This document shows positions 1 through 7,077 of a stretch of DNA of 12,234 nt, one piece after another. The stretch lies in contig URFJ01000053.1 of the NCBI GenBank assembly GCA_900547135.1, positions 1 to 12,234 of the forward strand. The letters are read 5' to 3'. The position numbers were made by a program, and so were the translations under genes. Each line of letters begins with the position of its first letter. Position 1 is the stretch's first letter. Source of the stretch: an uncultured Eubacteriales bacterium. GTDB taxonomy: Bacteria; Bacillota; Clostridia; Christensenellales; CAG-138. The notes under the pieces are model-generated. The model was given only the letters and a program-made list of their open reading frames with translations, was not told the origin of the DNA and did no database searches.

Positions 1-3000
1 GCCGCCTTCACTTTCTACCCTTGACTTCTTGTTTGCGCTGCCGCTTACCTCCATTTCATACGTGAATTCGTAACGCTCCCCTATCGGATCCTCTATCCCG
101 CTCAGCCGGCCTTTTATTTCACCCGTTGCGTATTCTATCTGGTATTCCCTTCCCTCAGGGTTGATTATCTTTGTTACCTTTTCTTCTTCGCCGTATTCAT
201 ACCGCTCACGGTATGCCTCCGACATACCCATTCCCCCGCTGTTGTTCGTATAATATACCGCATCGGTCAGCTGGTCCTCCTCCACGTCGTACTCATACCC
301 GAATTTTAGCCTCGCCGCTCCGCTCTCTCCGCTTTCCTCCCACTTCACGCTTTCGATCATATCTACATGATCGTTTACATAGATGTAGTCGCTGTCCGTT
401 ACCGTCGCAGCTCTGTATTCGTATTTCCCCTGCTCCTCGTTATACATCTGCCGGTACGTCTTGTAGCTGATCTCAAGCCTGTCGCCTACCGTGTTCTCTA
501 TACCTATTACGTTGCCGCGTACGTCGTACTCCAGCGTCAGCTCCTTTCCGTTCGGCTCGCTGAACCTTTTAAGCAGCATGCTTTCCGCTTCAAAGTGGTA
601 TGTTACGTTATCTTGCCTCTGTATCGTATATTCCTCCGAAGCTTCCTCATACCTCAGCTCCATGTACGTTCCCTTCGCCTTCGCGTAGCTCCCGTCCGCT
701 TTTTTCTCAAACCGGTGCAGGCTCCCGTCTCCGTCCTTCAGCACCATCCCCTTTTCTTCATTATCCTCGCCGTATTCCCTCATCAGCGTTGTGTTGAACG
801 AGAAATCCCATCCGTAGCCCAGCGCCGTCTTGCTTGTCGCCTGGCTGTTATACGTGCGTCTCATCGCCATCGCGAAAAACGGGTCCGGCACCATGATATC
901 CGTTTCCGTATATACCATGTTTCCGTTGCTCATGTTTACATAGCCGTTTCCGCTTTGCGTGCTGTAGCTTGCGTAGCTCCAATAATCCTCCAGTCCCAGC
1001 CGCTTTTCCAGCTCGCCCTCCTCTACCATTCGCGCATATGCCTGATGCGAGCCTTCGCTCTCCCGCTTCTGCCCGTTTAGCTCCTTTACCGCTGTAATCT
1101 GATAGTAAAACGTCCTTCCATAGTTCAGGTTGTAATCGCTCCACACGCAGCCTTCTATTCCCTCCGCGGCCAGCGTGCCTTCTCCCGCTTCAAAGTACGG
1201 CGTTTCGCTCCTGTATACGTTATATGTCACGCCTTCCGTTTCTGACGGCTCCCATCTTAACATTATCCTGTAGTTTGCGTTTGCCAGCGCAGATACGTTC
1301 TTCGGCTCCTCTACCAGCTTTATTTCATATGACGTTCCACCGCTCCGCGTCTTTACATTCAGCTTCCAACCCTTCAGTTTCGGCGTCTCTCCACCGCTCC
1401 CGCTCAGTTCCGCCTTTAATACCACTTCAGTTCCCGCGTTTGTCAGCTCGGTCCATTGTGCCGCTTCGCCTTCTCCCCTCGGTCCTATCTCCTCGTAGCT
1501 CTCTCCACCGTCTGTTGAGATGTAATACCTTATATCCGTTCCTAACGGCGTCTCTTCCTCCACTTCAAGCACCGCTGCCGTTACTTCACCGGGCACCTGC
1601 CTCTTCGTGCTTTTTACGCTTCCGATTGTTTCATTTCCATTCAGCACAATCTGCCCGTTTTCTCGGTCATGCTCCGTTCCTATCAGCTCTGTGAATCCCC
1701 GCGAGTTTCGCTCAAAGCTGTTATCTATCAGCCGTGCCGTTCCTCCCGACGCGTACCTTACCTCCATGTCTATACTTGATATCCATGCTTCGTTGCCATT
1801 CAGCGTCGCCTTCAGCTTCAGCATGTTCCCTGAACCCTCTGACGTTAGGTATTTACGGTTGTTTACCGTTCTCGTCGCGCCGCCGTCGCGCGACACCGGC
1901 TCTATCACGCTCCAGCTCGCGCCTCCATCTGCGCTTATCTCATAGCCTATCGTTTCGCCTCCCGCGTCCTCTACTATCAGGTCTACATGCAGCACCACTC
2001 CGTAGGTTTCCGTCATTGGCGTTGTAAACCACCCTGCTGATGCCCCTGTTTCTACCTTTACCCTGCCTCCATCATGCCTTACGCCTGCCTTATCCTCCAG
2101 CTCACTGTATGCACCTGCTTCGCCAAAGTTCAGCTTCGGATATTCCAGTTCGTATGTATCCTCGCTGTATACCTCTTCTCCTCCTGACGTGCGCCCCCTT
2201 GCGTACAGAAAAACCGGTTCCCCCTCAGGATACAGCCATCTCCCTTCATATCTGTCCGACTGGAAGCCCAGCGTTTCCCGTGTACTTACTCGCTGCACGT
2301 GCTCCCTTCCGTTTGCCACCAGCGTCGTGTTCGTCAGCATACCACTATTGCTCGTATATTTCATCAGCCATATGTTCGATGTTACCGGTTGCCTTTGCAG
2401 CTGTATCCCAGCAGCCACCTGTTCGCTCCCGCCGTAGTAATTTACCTTGATCTCGCCTGTTTCCGCTTCATTACCCGCTTCGTCCCATGCGACCAGCCTC
2501 AGATAGTACGTCCCATATCCCAGCCCTATCATGTTCCATTCGTAAATGTCCCCGCTCAACTCTGTTAATCCGCCTATCAGGCTTGTCCAGTCGTCCATTC
2601 CCGCGTCCGGCCTGTACTCCAGCTGCCAGCCGCTAAAGCCGCTACCGCCGTCGCCGTTGTCTATCTCTCCCGTTATTATCACTCGTCCCAACGTCGCGCT
2701 GCCGGATATGCCTATATCTATTACCGGCGCCTGCGTATCCTTTTTTATTTTTGCGCCCCTCGCGCTTCCAACGTTGCCCGCCGCGTCGATCCCTCTTACG
2801 CTCACCGTGTGCTCGCCATCCGCAAGCTGGGCTATATTTAGCGTGGTTGCTCCAGCGCTAAGGTTCCCAGATATCTGTGTGCGCGCTAAATCCGTCCATA
2901 TGCCGCTCCCCATACGGTACTGCACCCTGTTCAGGTTGTTGTCCTCTATCCCGCTCCATCTGAGCGTTGCGCTCTGCTCTTTGCTCCAACCCGCCGGTTC

Positions 3001-4815
3001 CACCGTTACCGTTTCAGGCATGCTCGGACTCGTATGGTCGCCTACCGTTATCACGCTCGACGTCAGCCAGCTAGACACCGCTCCCGCGCTGTCTACCGCA
3101 CTTACCCTGAACTCATACTGCTTTTCATCGCCTAAATTGCTGTATTCGTATGTCCTTCCCGTTGTCGTGTTCCCTGACCACGCGCTCCATATAGTCGTTC
3201 CAGGCGCTTTCTCACGCTTGCCTACCTTGTAATACGCCACCGTCCCGGCCGGCGCGTTCCCCGCGCTCCACTCCAGCCGGATTTTGCCCGTTGGACCGCT
3301 GAATTCAGGCGTCGCTCTCAACTCGCCCTGCATGCTCGGCGCCGCCGCGTACGTCACCTCCAGTCTTGGCCTCAGCTCTGCTTGCCGGCTCTCAGTTGAA
3401 CAGAACCGTTTGTATTGGTTAACATTCTCGTTCCCGCTCTTCATGCACAGCGCCGTCAACGTTGCTCCGTTCTCATACCACTTCCTTACCGTCCCCGTTA
3501 CATCCCAGCTATACCACCCTGGCGTCGTTACCTGTATGCTCGCCGCTGCCGTACCGCTTATTCCCGGCTGCGCGTTCCAGTTCAATGTCGATATATTGAA
3601 GTTTTGCGTTACCTCGTACAGGCTGATATTTGGCGCCGAACTCCCCTGGTACTCCTCGTACGCCTTGAATTCCGCCTTCGTTATGTGCCTGTTTTCACCT
3701 ATATGCTCCATGAAGTTTGCAAACCTCATGTATGCCCTGAACGTCCCGTCGTTTGTCGACAGCCCTACCTTTATCGTATCTTCCGCATGATAATTATTTC
3801 CCGGCCATTTGCTCGCTACGTTCGTGTCTGCCATCAGCGTATTCGAAAATGTCACGCTCGGGTCTATTACCACTGGGTATTCCCTGCCCTCTTCTTCCAG
3901 CCATTCCCTATCCGGTATCAACTCGTAGATGTACTCGCCTTCACTCTCCTTATATATCCTTACTTCAATATCATAGCTCAAGTTCGATCCCTCGTCGTAT
4001 GCTGAATCGTTCATGTACGGCGCCGGTATCGCTCCCTTAACCTGGTTCGTCCGCTTGTCCACCAGCAGTATATTCATGTCCCCGCACTTTACCGGATACA
4101 GTCCCTCAAGCCTGATCTCATATGCAAAAGCCGTCTGTTCCGGTATCCCTAAGAGTATCAGCTCCTCCTTGATTCCATGTCCCGTCGGCTGTATTTGCAT
4201 CTCTACTCGGCCTCCATACATACCTTTGTATCCTACGCCGATTTTTCGCTCTGCCTTTTCACCGCCGCTACACTCGTCGGCTATCTCTTCCACCGCTTCC
4301 GCCGCCGCTACTTCGCCTTCCTCAGCCAGCATCAGTCCTACGCTGTATTCACCATCTCTTATTTCCACGTTCGGCGCTTTGCCCACTTTTCCGCTTATGT
4401 TTGTCTCTACAGCGCTTCCCTCGCTCCGATACTGTCCCGCAATTATGTCTTCCTTCAACTCAGGTTCTATCATCCGCCATTCGCCGCTTTCATCCTGATA
4501 CCTTACTGGCGACATGTATATTGCTATCGTTTCCGTTCCATCCCCGTTTTCCGTTACTATGCTGTACTCCGCAAGTTCCTCCGCGCTCGGCTCCCATTCC
4601 TCCTGTAGCTCCAGCAGTTCCTGATACTCCTCCGCGCTCAGCGCTTCCACATAGCTCCCGTCCGGTACATCGTATATCGGACCTTCCTCTCCCGCTTTTT
4701 CCCTGCTTTCGCCTCTCAACTGCCTCAACTCCAGCGCTTTGCAGTCGGACATTCCAAAGTTCAGCGCCAGCATCATAGCTATACATATTGCCAACGCCCT
4801 TATCCCCCTGTTCAT
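1..4815 (-). CDS. Giant secreted RHS/YD-repeat protein with DNRLRE and FN3 modules (C-terminus beyond window)
   Basis: The reading frame is open from ATG at 4815 to the left edge (1605 codons, no stop), so the 3' end is missing. The start follows a strong ribosome binding site (AAGGGGG, about 7 nt upstream). Residues 1-27 form a signal peptide: basic MNRGIR, a hydrophobic stretch to about 22, and a likely cleavage after CKA. Residues 30-305 are an acidic N-terminal region ending in the motif YPVVIDPS (about 313-320), which commonly precedes a DNRLRE domain; that domain spans about 320-480 (ADTNVASKWPGNNY, then a WYSWDVTGTVRKW segment). FN3/Ig-like modules follow at about 490-580, 590-690 and 690-785, then two related beta modules at about 935-1025 and 1063-1150 (each with an IS-x-DGG signature), and another FN3 at 1155-1250. 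The RHS entry domain (DUF6531-like, SGNGYVNMSNGNMVYTETD) begins at about 1288, and YD-type strands run on from about 1480. WapA-like proteins of this build are exported, and many carry a polymorphic toxin at the C-terminus; here that part is unseen, so toxin activity is inference. Codon use differs from the genes at the right end. Confidence 0.9.
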   Translation of the reverse strand, partial: MNRGIRALAICIAMMLALNFGMSDCKALELRQLRGESREKAGEEGPIYDVPDGSYVEALSAEEYQELLELQEEWEPSAEELAEYSIVTENGDGTETIAIYMSPVRYQDESGEWRMIEPELKEDIIAGQYRSEGSAVETNISGKVGKAPNVEIRDGEYSVGLMLAEEGEVAAAEAVEEIADECSGGEKAERKIGVGYKGMYGGRVEMQIQPTGHGIKEELILLGIPEQTAFAYEIRLEGLYPVKCGDMNILLVDKRTNQVKGAIPAPYMNDSAYDEGSNLSYDIEVRIYKESEGEYIYELIPDREWLEEEGREYPVVIDPSVTFSNTLMADTNVASKWPGNNYHAEDTIKVGLSTNDGTFRAYMRFANFMEHIGENRHITKAEFKAYEEYQGSSAPNISLYEVTQNFNISTLNWNAQPGISGTAAASIQVTTPGWYSWDVTGTVRKWYENGATLTALCMKSGNENVNQYKRFCSTESRQAELRPRLEVTYAAAPSMQGELRATPEFSGPTGKIRLEWSAGNAPAGTVAYYKVGKREKAPGTTIWSAWSGNTTTGRTYEYSNLGDEKQYEFRVSAVDSAGAVSSWLTSSVITVGDHTSPSMPETVTVEPAGWSKEQSATLRWSGIEDNNLNRVQYRMGSGIWTDLARTQISGNLSAGATTLNIAQLADGEHTVSVRGIDAAGNVGSARGAKIKKDTQAPVIDIGISGSATLGRVIITGEIDNGDGGSGFSGWQLEYRPDAGMDDWTSLIGGLTELSGDIYEWNMIGLGYGTYYLRLVAWDEAGNEAETGEIKVNYYGGSEQVAAGIQLQRQPVTSNIWLMKYTSNSGMLTNTTLVANGREHVQRVSTRETLGFQSDRYEGRWLYPEGEPVFLYARGRTSGGEEVYSEDTYELEYPKLNFGEAGAYSELEDKAGVRHDGGRVKVETGASAGWFTTPMTETYGVVLHVDLIVEDAGGETIGYEISADGGASWSVIEPVSRDGGATRTVNNRKYLTSEGSGNMLKLKATLNGNEAWISSIDMEVRYASGGTARLIDNSFERNSRGFTELIGTEHDRENGQIVLNGNETIGSVKSTKRQVPGEVTAAVLEVEEETPLGTDIRYYISTDGGESYEEIGPRGEGEAAQWTELTNAGTEVVLKAELSGSGGETPKLKGWKLNVKTRSGGTSYEIKLVEEPKNVSALANANYRIMLRWEPSETEGVTYNVYRSETPYFEAGEGTLAAEGIEGCVWSDYNLNYGRTFYYQITAVKELNGQKRESEGSHQAYARMVEEGELEKRLGLEDYWSYASYSTQSGNGYVNMSNGNMVYTETDIMVPDPFFAMAMRRTYNSQATSKTALGYGWDFSFNTTLMREYGEDNEEKGMVLKDGDGSLHRFEKKADGSYAKAKGTYMELRYEEASEEYTIQRQDNVTYHFEAESMLLKRFSEPNGKELTLEYDVRGNVIGIENTVGDRLEISYKTYRQMYNEEQGKYEYRAATVTDSDYIYVNDHVDMIESVKWEESGESGAARLKFGYEYDVEEDQLTDAVYYTNNSGGMGMSEAYRERYEYGEEEKVTKIINPEGREYQIEYATGEIKGRLSGIEDPIGERYEFTYEMEVSGSANKKSRVESEGG

Positions 4816-4972
4816 CTCTTTTCCCCCTTCTTATTTCCTTTTCTTCCTCCGCACTTAGCTTACCTTCTTCCTTTTCGATGCTGTTCGCGGTTCCTACATT
4901 TTATATTCTATTTCATCTTTTTTCCATACTACACTTCTTGTTTTGGGATTCAGACTACTAACTTCTACTGCT
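4816..4972 (-). promoter_or_regulatory. Purine-rich leader of the RHS gene, weak promoter candidate
   Basis: No gene is visible here. Read on the minus strand this is an unusually purine-rich leader ending in the ribosome binding site of the RHS gene. A possible -10 box, TATAAA, lies at 4900-4905, giving a leader of roughly 80 nt. The hexamer 17 bp upstream (TATGGA, 4923-4928) is a poor -35, so the promoter is only tentative and may need an activator or another sigma factor. Confidence 0.25.
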
Positions 4973-4992
4973 TTTAATATGAAAATATTAAA
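4973..4992. repeat. Perfect AT-rich inverted repeat (8-bp arms)
   Basis: TTTAATAT, then GAAA, then ATATTAAA: two perfect 8-bp arms around a 4-nt loop. It lies about 70 bp upstream of the candidate -10 box of the RHS gene. It could be an operator or a hairpin at the end of an older transcript; there is no GC-rich stem and no clear U-tract, so a classical terminator is unlikely. Confidence 0.5.
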
Positions 4993-5053
4993 CCGATGAT
5001 TTGCAACTATATACAGAAACAAAAACGAGGAAAATTGACCGATTTAGAAAAAT

Positions 5054-5345
5054 GGGTACCTCCTACCCTGCCGTAAGACTATCCTATAGCAGGGCTGGGT
5101 CAGCCCAAAACTGACTCGTCCGAGTAGAGTAGAAACCCGAAAATATGAACCTGGATTTATCCGTATGAGGCATATAGCCATGTCCTTCCAGGCGTTTCAG
5201 CTTATTCTGCTGATGACGGTTTATAGAAAACGTTACCTTCAAAAGGCAACGGTATAAAACTCATGGAGACGAAGACAAGCGAGCTGATGAACATCGTGGT
5301 GATATGCCCGTGAATGATCAATAGGTTATCACTGGATTATTGGGA
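5054..5345 (+). ncRNA. Possible group II intron domain I fragment (structured RNA remnant)
   Basis: This non-coding stretch is dense in complementary segments. CCCTGC 5066-5071 pairs with GCAGGG 5089-5094, and GGGTA 5054-5058 can compete through TACCC 5064-5068. GGGCT 5092-5096 pairs with AGCCC 5102-5106, CCTGGA 5150-5155 with TCCAGG 5187-5192, and TCAGC 5197-5201 with GCTGA 5209-5213. A long hairpin pairs 5231-5239 with 5243-5251 (one mismatch), extended by TTATA/TATAA. The segment at about 5260-5300 (CATGGAGACGAAGACAAGCG, then AGCTGATGAACATC) resembles, as I recall it, the CTATGGGAACGAAACGAAAG-type segment in domain I of the Lactococcus Ll.LtrB group II intron. I see no GTGYG 5' boundary, no reverse transcriptase and no domain V hairpin, so if this is an intron it is truncated. 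It could instead be another conserved structured RNA. The assignment rests on pattern memory. Confidence 0.4.
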
Positions 5346-5655
5346 ATGAAAATGATAATAATAAGTTTTTGCTGACAATAGCATATTGCCTACAGCTTGC
5401 CCGAAACGCTTCACATAAGTATTTTTGTCTCTTCGGCTTTGATGATTGCAGCTGCAGTGTTACCATAGAATTGCTGTATGTTAGGTCAATAAGTTGTTTA
5501 CTAACCGTTCAATGGTCACAGCTATTGAGACTTGCTTTGAAAAATACCAATGGTACCCTCAGTTGATAAGATAACCTCTATTCATTAATAATGTTTTCTA
5601 CATTATGGAATATAATCATAATTTTAAGTAATATATTTTAAGAAAAATATTCTTC
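5346..5655. other. AT-rich spacer without a recognisable gene
   Basis: I looked for coding on both strands and found only short frames with no family resemblance. A perfect 10-bp palindrome, TGCAGCTGCA, sits at 5447-5456. The stretch becomes strongly AT-rich from about 5580 up to the tRNA promoter. If the preceding segment is an intron remnant, this is where its deleted or unrelated continuation lies. Confidence 0.5.
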
Positions 5656-5683
5656 TTGCAATACAAATAAAAACGTGTATAAT
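5656..5683 (+). promoter_or_regulatory. Sigma-A promoter of the tRNA-Val/tRNA-Gln unit
   Basis: A -35 TTGCAA (5656-5661) and a perfect -10 TATAAT (5678-5683) are separated by 16 bp. Transcription would begin near 5690, about 20 nt before tRNA-Val. This is the strongest plus-strand promoter in the window, and AT-rich sequence lies upstream. Confidence 0.8.
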
Positions 5684-5710
5684 AGAATTTGTCAACAGGG
5701 AAACATATTA

Positions 5711-5787
5711 GGGGTTATAGCTCAGCTGGTTAGAGCGCTACGTTGACATCGTAGAGGTCGTTGGTTCGATTCCAACTAATCCCACCA
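5711..5787 (+). tRNA. tRNA-Val (anticodon GAC)
   Basis: Full cloverleaf of 77 nt with encoded CCA. The acceptor stem GGGGTTA pairs with TAATCCC (one G-U pair). The D arm is GCTC/GAGC. The anticodon stem CTACG/CGTAG encloses loop TTGACAT, whose anticodon GAC is at 5745-5747 and reads GUC/GUU valine codons. The T arm GTTGG-TTCGATT-CCAAC is canonical. The discriminator is A at 5784 and CCA is 5785-5787. Confidence 0.95.
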
Positions 5788-5988
5788 TTAATCCTGCGGT
5801 GTGCGTCACGTTTTATGTTATAAACCGACGCAATAAACATGGGAGCGCTCGTTGGATAATACAGATGTAGCCGCGGTCGATTGAGCCATGTGCCGAGCGG
5901 CAAGCAGAAGATATTCACAGCGCACCCCCCTGCCTGAGGGCGGGTGTTATAGTAAGGCGGACGGCACCACGGGATTTTTAAAATACAT
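5788..5988 (+). other. Spacer between the two tRNA genes, with a hairpin
   Basis: No gene is visible in this 201-nt spacer. TGCGTC (5802-5807) pairs with GACGCA (5827-5832), with further pairing inside (GTTTTAT/ATAAAC, one bulge), making a hairpin shortly after tRNA-Val. There is no U-tract, so it looks more like a processing or spacing hairpin than a terminator. A self-complementary GAGCGCTC follows at about 5844-5851. I see no clear second promoter, so co-transcription of both tRNAs is likely but not shown. Confidence 0.5.
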
Positions 5989-6062
5989 TGCGGAATTGTG
6001 TAATGGTAGCACCTACGACTCTGACTCGTATTGTCTAGGTTCGAATCCTAGTTCCGCAGCCA
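5989..6062 (+). tRNA. tRNA-Gln (anticodon CTG)
   Basis: 74-nt cloverleaf with encoded CCA. The acceptor stem TGCGGAA pairs with TTCCGCA and begins with the U-A pair typical of bacterial tRNA-Gln. The anticodon stem TACGA/TCGTA encloses loop CTCTGAC, giving CTG, which reads CAG. The T arm CTAGG-TTCGAAT-CCTAG is canonical. The discriminator is G at 6059 and CCA is 6060-6062. Its 3' half is a plausible integration site for a mobile element, given the decayed accessory DNA directly downstream. Confidence 0.95.
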
Positions 6063-6067
6063 AGATG

Positions 6068-6103
6068 AAAGCCCCTGAAACACTAGTGTTTCAAGGGCTT
6101 TTT
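6068..6103 (+). terminator. Rho-independent terminator after tRNA-Gln
   Basis: AAAGCCC (6068-6074) and TGAAACAC (6076-6083) pair with GTGTTTCA (6086-6093) and GGGCTTT (6095-6101). The stem is about 15 bp with one C/A mismatch and closes directly into a run of T (6099-6103). It starts 6 nt after the CCA end and ends the tRNA transcript. Because the stem is nearly symmetric it could also act on transcripts arriving from the other strand. Confidence 0.85.
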
Positions 6104-6131
6104 CGTATTGCGACTCCCGGTTTCCGGCGGG

Positions 6132-6151
6132 TGGACACAAATTGGACACAA
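6132..6151 (+). repeat. Short tandem direct repeat TGGACACAA
   Basis: TGGACACAA occurs at 6132-6140 and again at 6143-6151, an 11-bp period. It lies about 30 bp beyond the tRNA-Gln terminator and at the start of decayed accessory DNA. It could be arm-type sites or the coding tail of a lost integrase at an attachment site; this is inference only. Confidence 0.4.
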
Positions 6152-6252
6152 CGGGTCATCATGGCGCGGCTGGTCATGGGAAACGGCGAATGTTGGAGGA
6201 TTCTACCTTACTGGCCACTATCACATGGGCGTAGCGGTTGAGGGTGAAGCGC

Positions 6253-6390
6253 GGATCGCTTTTCTCCAAATCCAAGGCGGATATGGCATTCATCCTGCAC
6301 AGCCTTTCATTGCTTGCCGAAAACGGAACGGCTGCCATCGTCTGTTTCTACCGCGGTGGCGCGGAACAGAAAATACGCAAATACTTGATT
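6253..6390 (+). pseudogene. hsdM: Relic of a type I restriction-modification methyltransferase (HsdM)
   Basis: A short plus-strand frame encodes KSKADMAFILHSLSLLAENG followed by TAAIVCFYRGGAEQKIRKYLI. In HsdM, the N6-adenine DNA methyltransferase subunit of type I systems, the matching segment reads KSKADxAFxxHxL...GTxAIVxFPGxxYRGGAExxIRxxLIDNN. Against that pattern this copy lacks about three residues (Pro-Gly-x) between CF and YRGG, and similarity ends abruptly at the LI that should lead into the DNN segment. Neither the upstream catalytic NPPY region nor the downstream part is present, and no hsdR or hsdS is visible. It is therefore a fragment of roughly 45 codons from a much larger gene and should be inactive. 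Its base composition is richer in GC than the flanks, consistent with an acquired island. Confidence 0.75.
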
Positions 6391-6452
6391 GTGTATCACT
6401 ATTCTATCGCAGGGGACTCTCTACGAATCATTTTATTTGGACGTTTTTCAGC

Positions 6453-6703
6453 TTTATTCATGGATATATTGCACAAAAGTTCGGTTACAAGTTTTATCGG
6501 GATCAAATTGAAGATAAGGACAAATCATTCCGCATCGTTGACCCAGAATAAGCTGGTATAATAACCAGTGGCTTCAGAATTATGCACTTGAGTTTCCACT
6601 TTTCATAAAAGGAAAAATATTCGCTAACCAACTGGACTACCGTTCTGGCCTCAAAGATTGGTTTTATGGTAAAGGAGAGGTGTCATCTGAAAAAATGCTA
6701 TGA
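6453..6703 (+). pseudogene. Broken coding remnant of unknown family
   Basis: Two plus-strand frames look like one protein split by a frameshift at about 6549. The first, 6453-6548, reads FIHGYIAQKFGYKFYRDQI and then EDKDKSFRIVDPE. The second, 6551-6703, continues with SWYNNQWLQNYALEFPLFIK, then GKIFANQLDYRSGLKDWFYG, and ends in SEKML. The composition is protein-like (aromatic and charged residues, no low complexity) and the join PE/SW needs only a one-base change. I do not recognise the family. There is no credible start codon with a ribosome binding site, so the 5' part is probably lost, like the hsdM relic beside it. Confidence 0.35.
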
Positions 6704-6869
6704 ACCACAAGAAGTACAAGAACATATAAGATCATTGCGACATAAGATAAAGTCACCAACGCTCAAGAAACTGGGCTACGAAGTCACCTTGACGCAATCC
6801 TGCCGACCCCGCTGTCGCATCTTTGTCCTGCGTTCCTGTAGGGCGTTATTCTTGTGCCAAAAAATCTGA
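6704..6869 (+). other. Unassigned stretch, possibly more coding debris
   Basis: A 67-codon plus-strand frame crosses this stretch (from 6666). Its middle (EVQEHIRSLRHKIKSPTLKK) is helical in character, but the last 20 residues are Cys/Arg-rich and unlike a normal protein end. A purine-rich GGAGAGG lies just after its first codons, not before them. I do not call it a gene; it is best read as debris up to the hairpin at 6870. Confidence 0.3.
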
Positions 6870-6897
6870 GGCTGCTCTGTTGGGTTTCAGAGCAGCC
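6870..6897. terminator. Strong hairpin, probable bidirectional terminator
   Basis: GGCTGCTCTG (6870-6879) pairs perfectly with CAGAGCAGCC (6888-6897) around an 8-nt loop. On the minus strand the stem is followed four bases later by TTTTTT, so it can end the ferritin-like gene transcript. On the plus strand the tail is CCTTATT, which is weaker. Confidence 0.65.
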
Positions 6898-7077
6898 CCT
6901 TATTGATATCATGGAGGTAAATTTACGCTAAAGTATAATATTAAAGGACCCTATTATAACGGCTGGAGTGAGTCGTAATTCGTGTTGCTTCATTAATATG
7001 CAGGTTAGACCATCAACTTGGCAAGCTTTGGATCTTACCCAGTTTTATTGCTGAGCTCAGATGTAACGTTTAATCTA
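6898..7077. other. Non-coding stretch 3' of the ferritin-like gene
   Basis: No gene is supported here. A self-complementary TGAGCTCA lies about 20 bp downstream of the ferritin-like stop codon, without a U-tract. The rest is AT-rich with no repeats or promoter-like spacing that I can defend. Confidence 0.4.

Noticed and set aside
367..4786. Many long plus-strand open frames (for example 367-1080, 2546-3232, 3415-4005)
   Set aside because: They lie opposite the continuous RHS gene, have repetitive Ser/Pro/Leu/Arg-rich translations, no ribosome binding sites and no family resemblance; they follow from codon avoidance on the other strand.
5051..5106. Riboswitch or T-box upstream of a gene
   Set aside because: The competing stems look switch-like, but no plus-strand gene follows before the tRNAs and no T-box consensus or known aptamer core is visible.
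5369..5566. Plus-strand frame of 65 codons between the RNA-like segment and the tRNAs
   Set aside because: No ribosome binding site and no recognisable protein pattern; AT-rich spacer is a simpler reading.
5888..6241. Plus-strand frame of 117 codons
   Set aside because: It runs straight through tRNA-Gln and its terminator, so it cannot be a normal protein gene.
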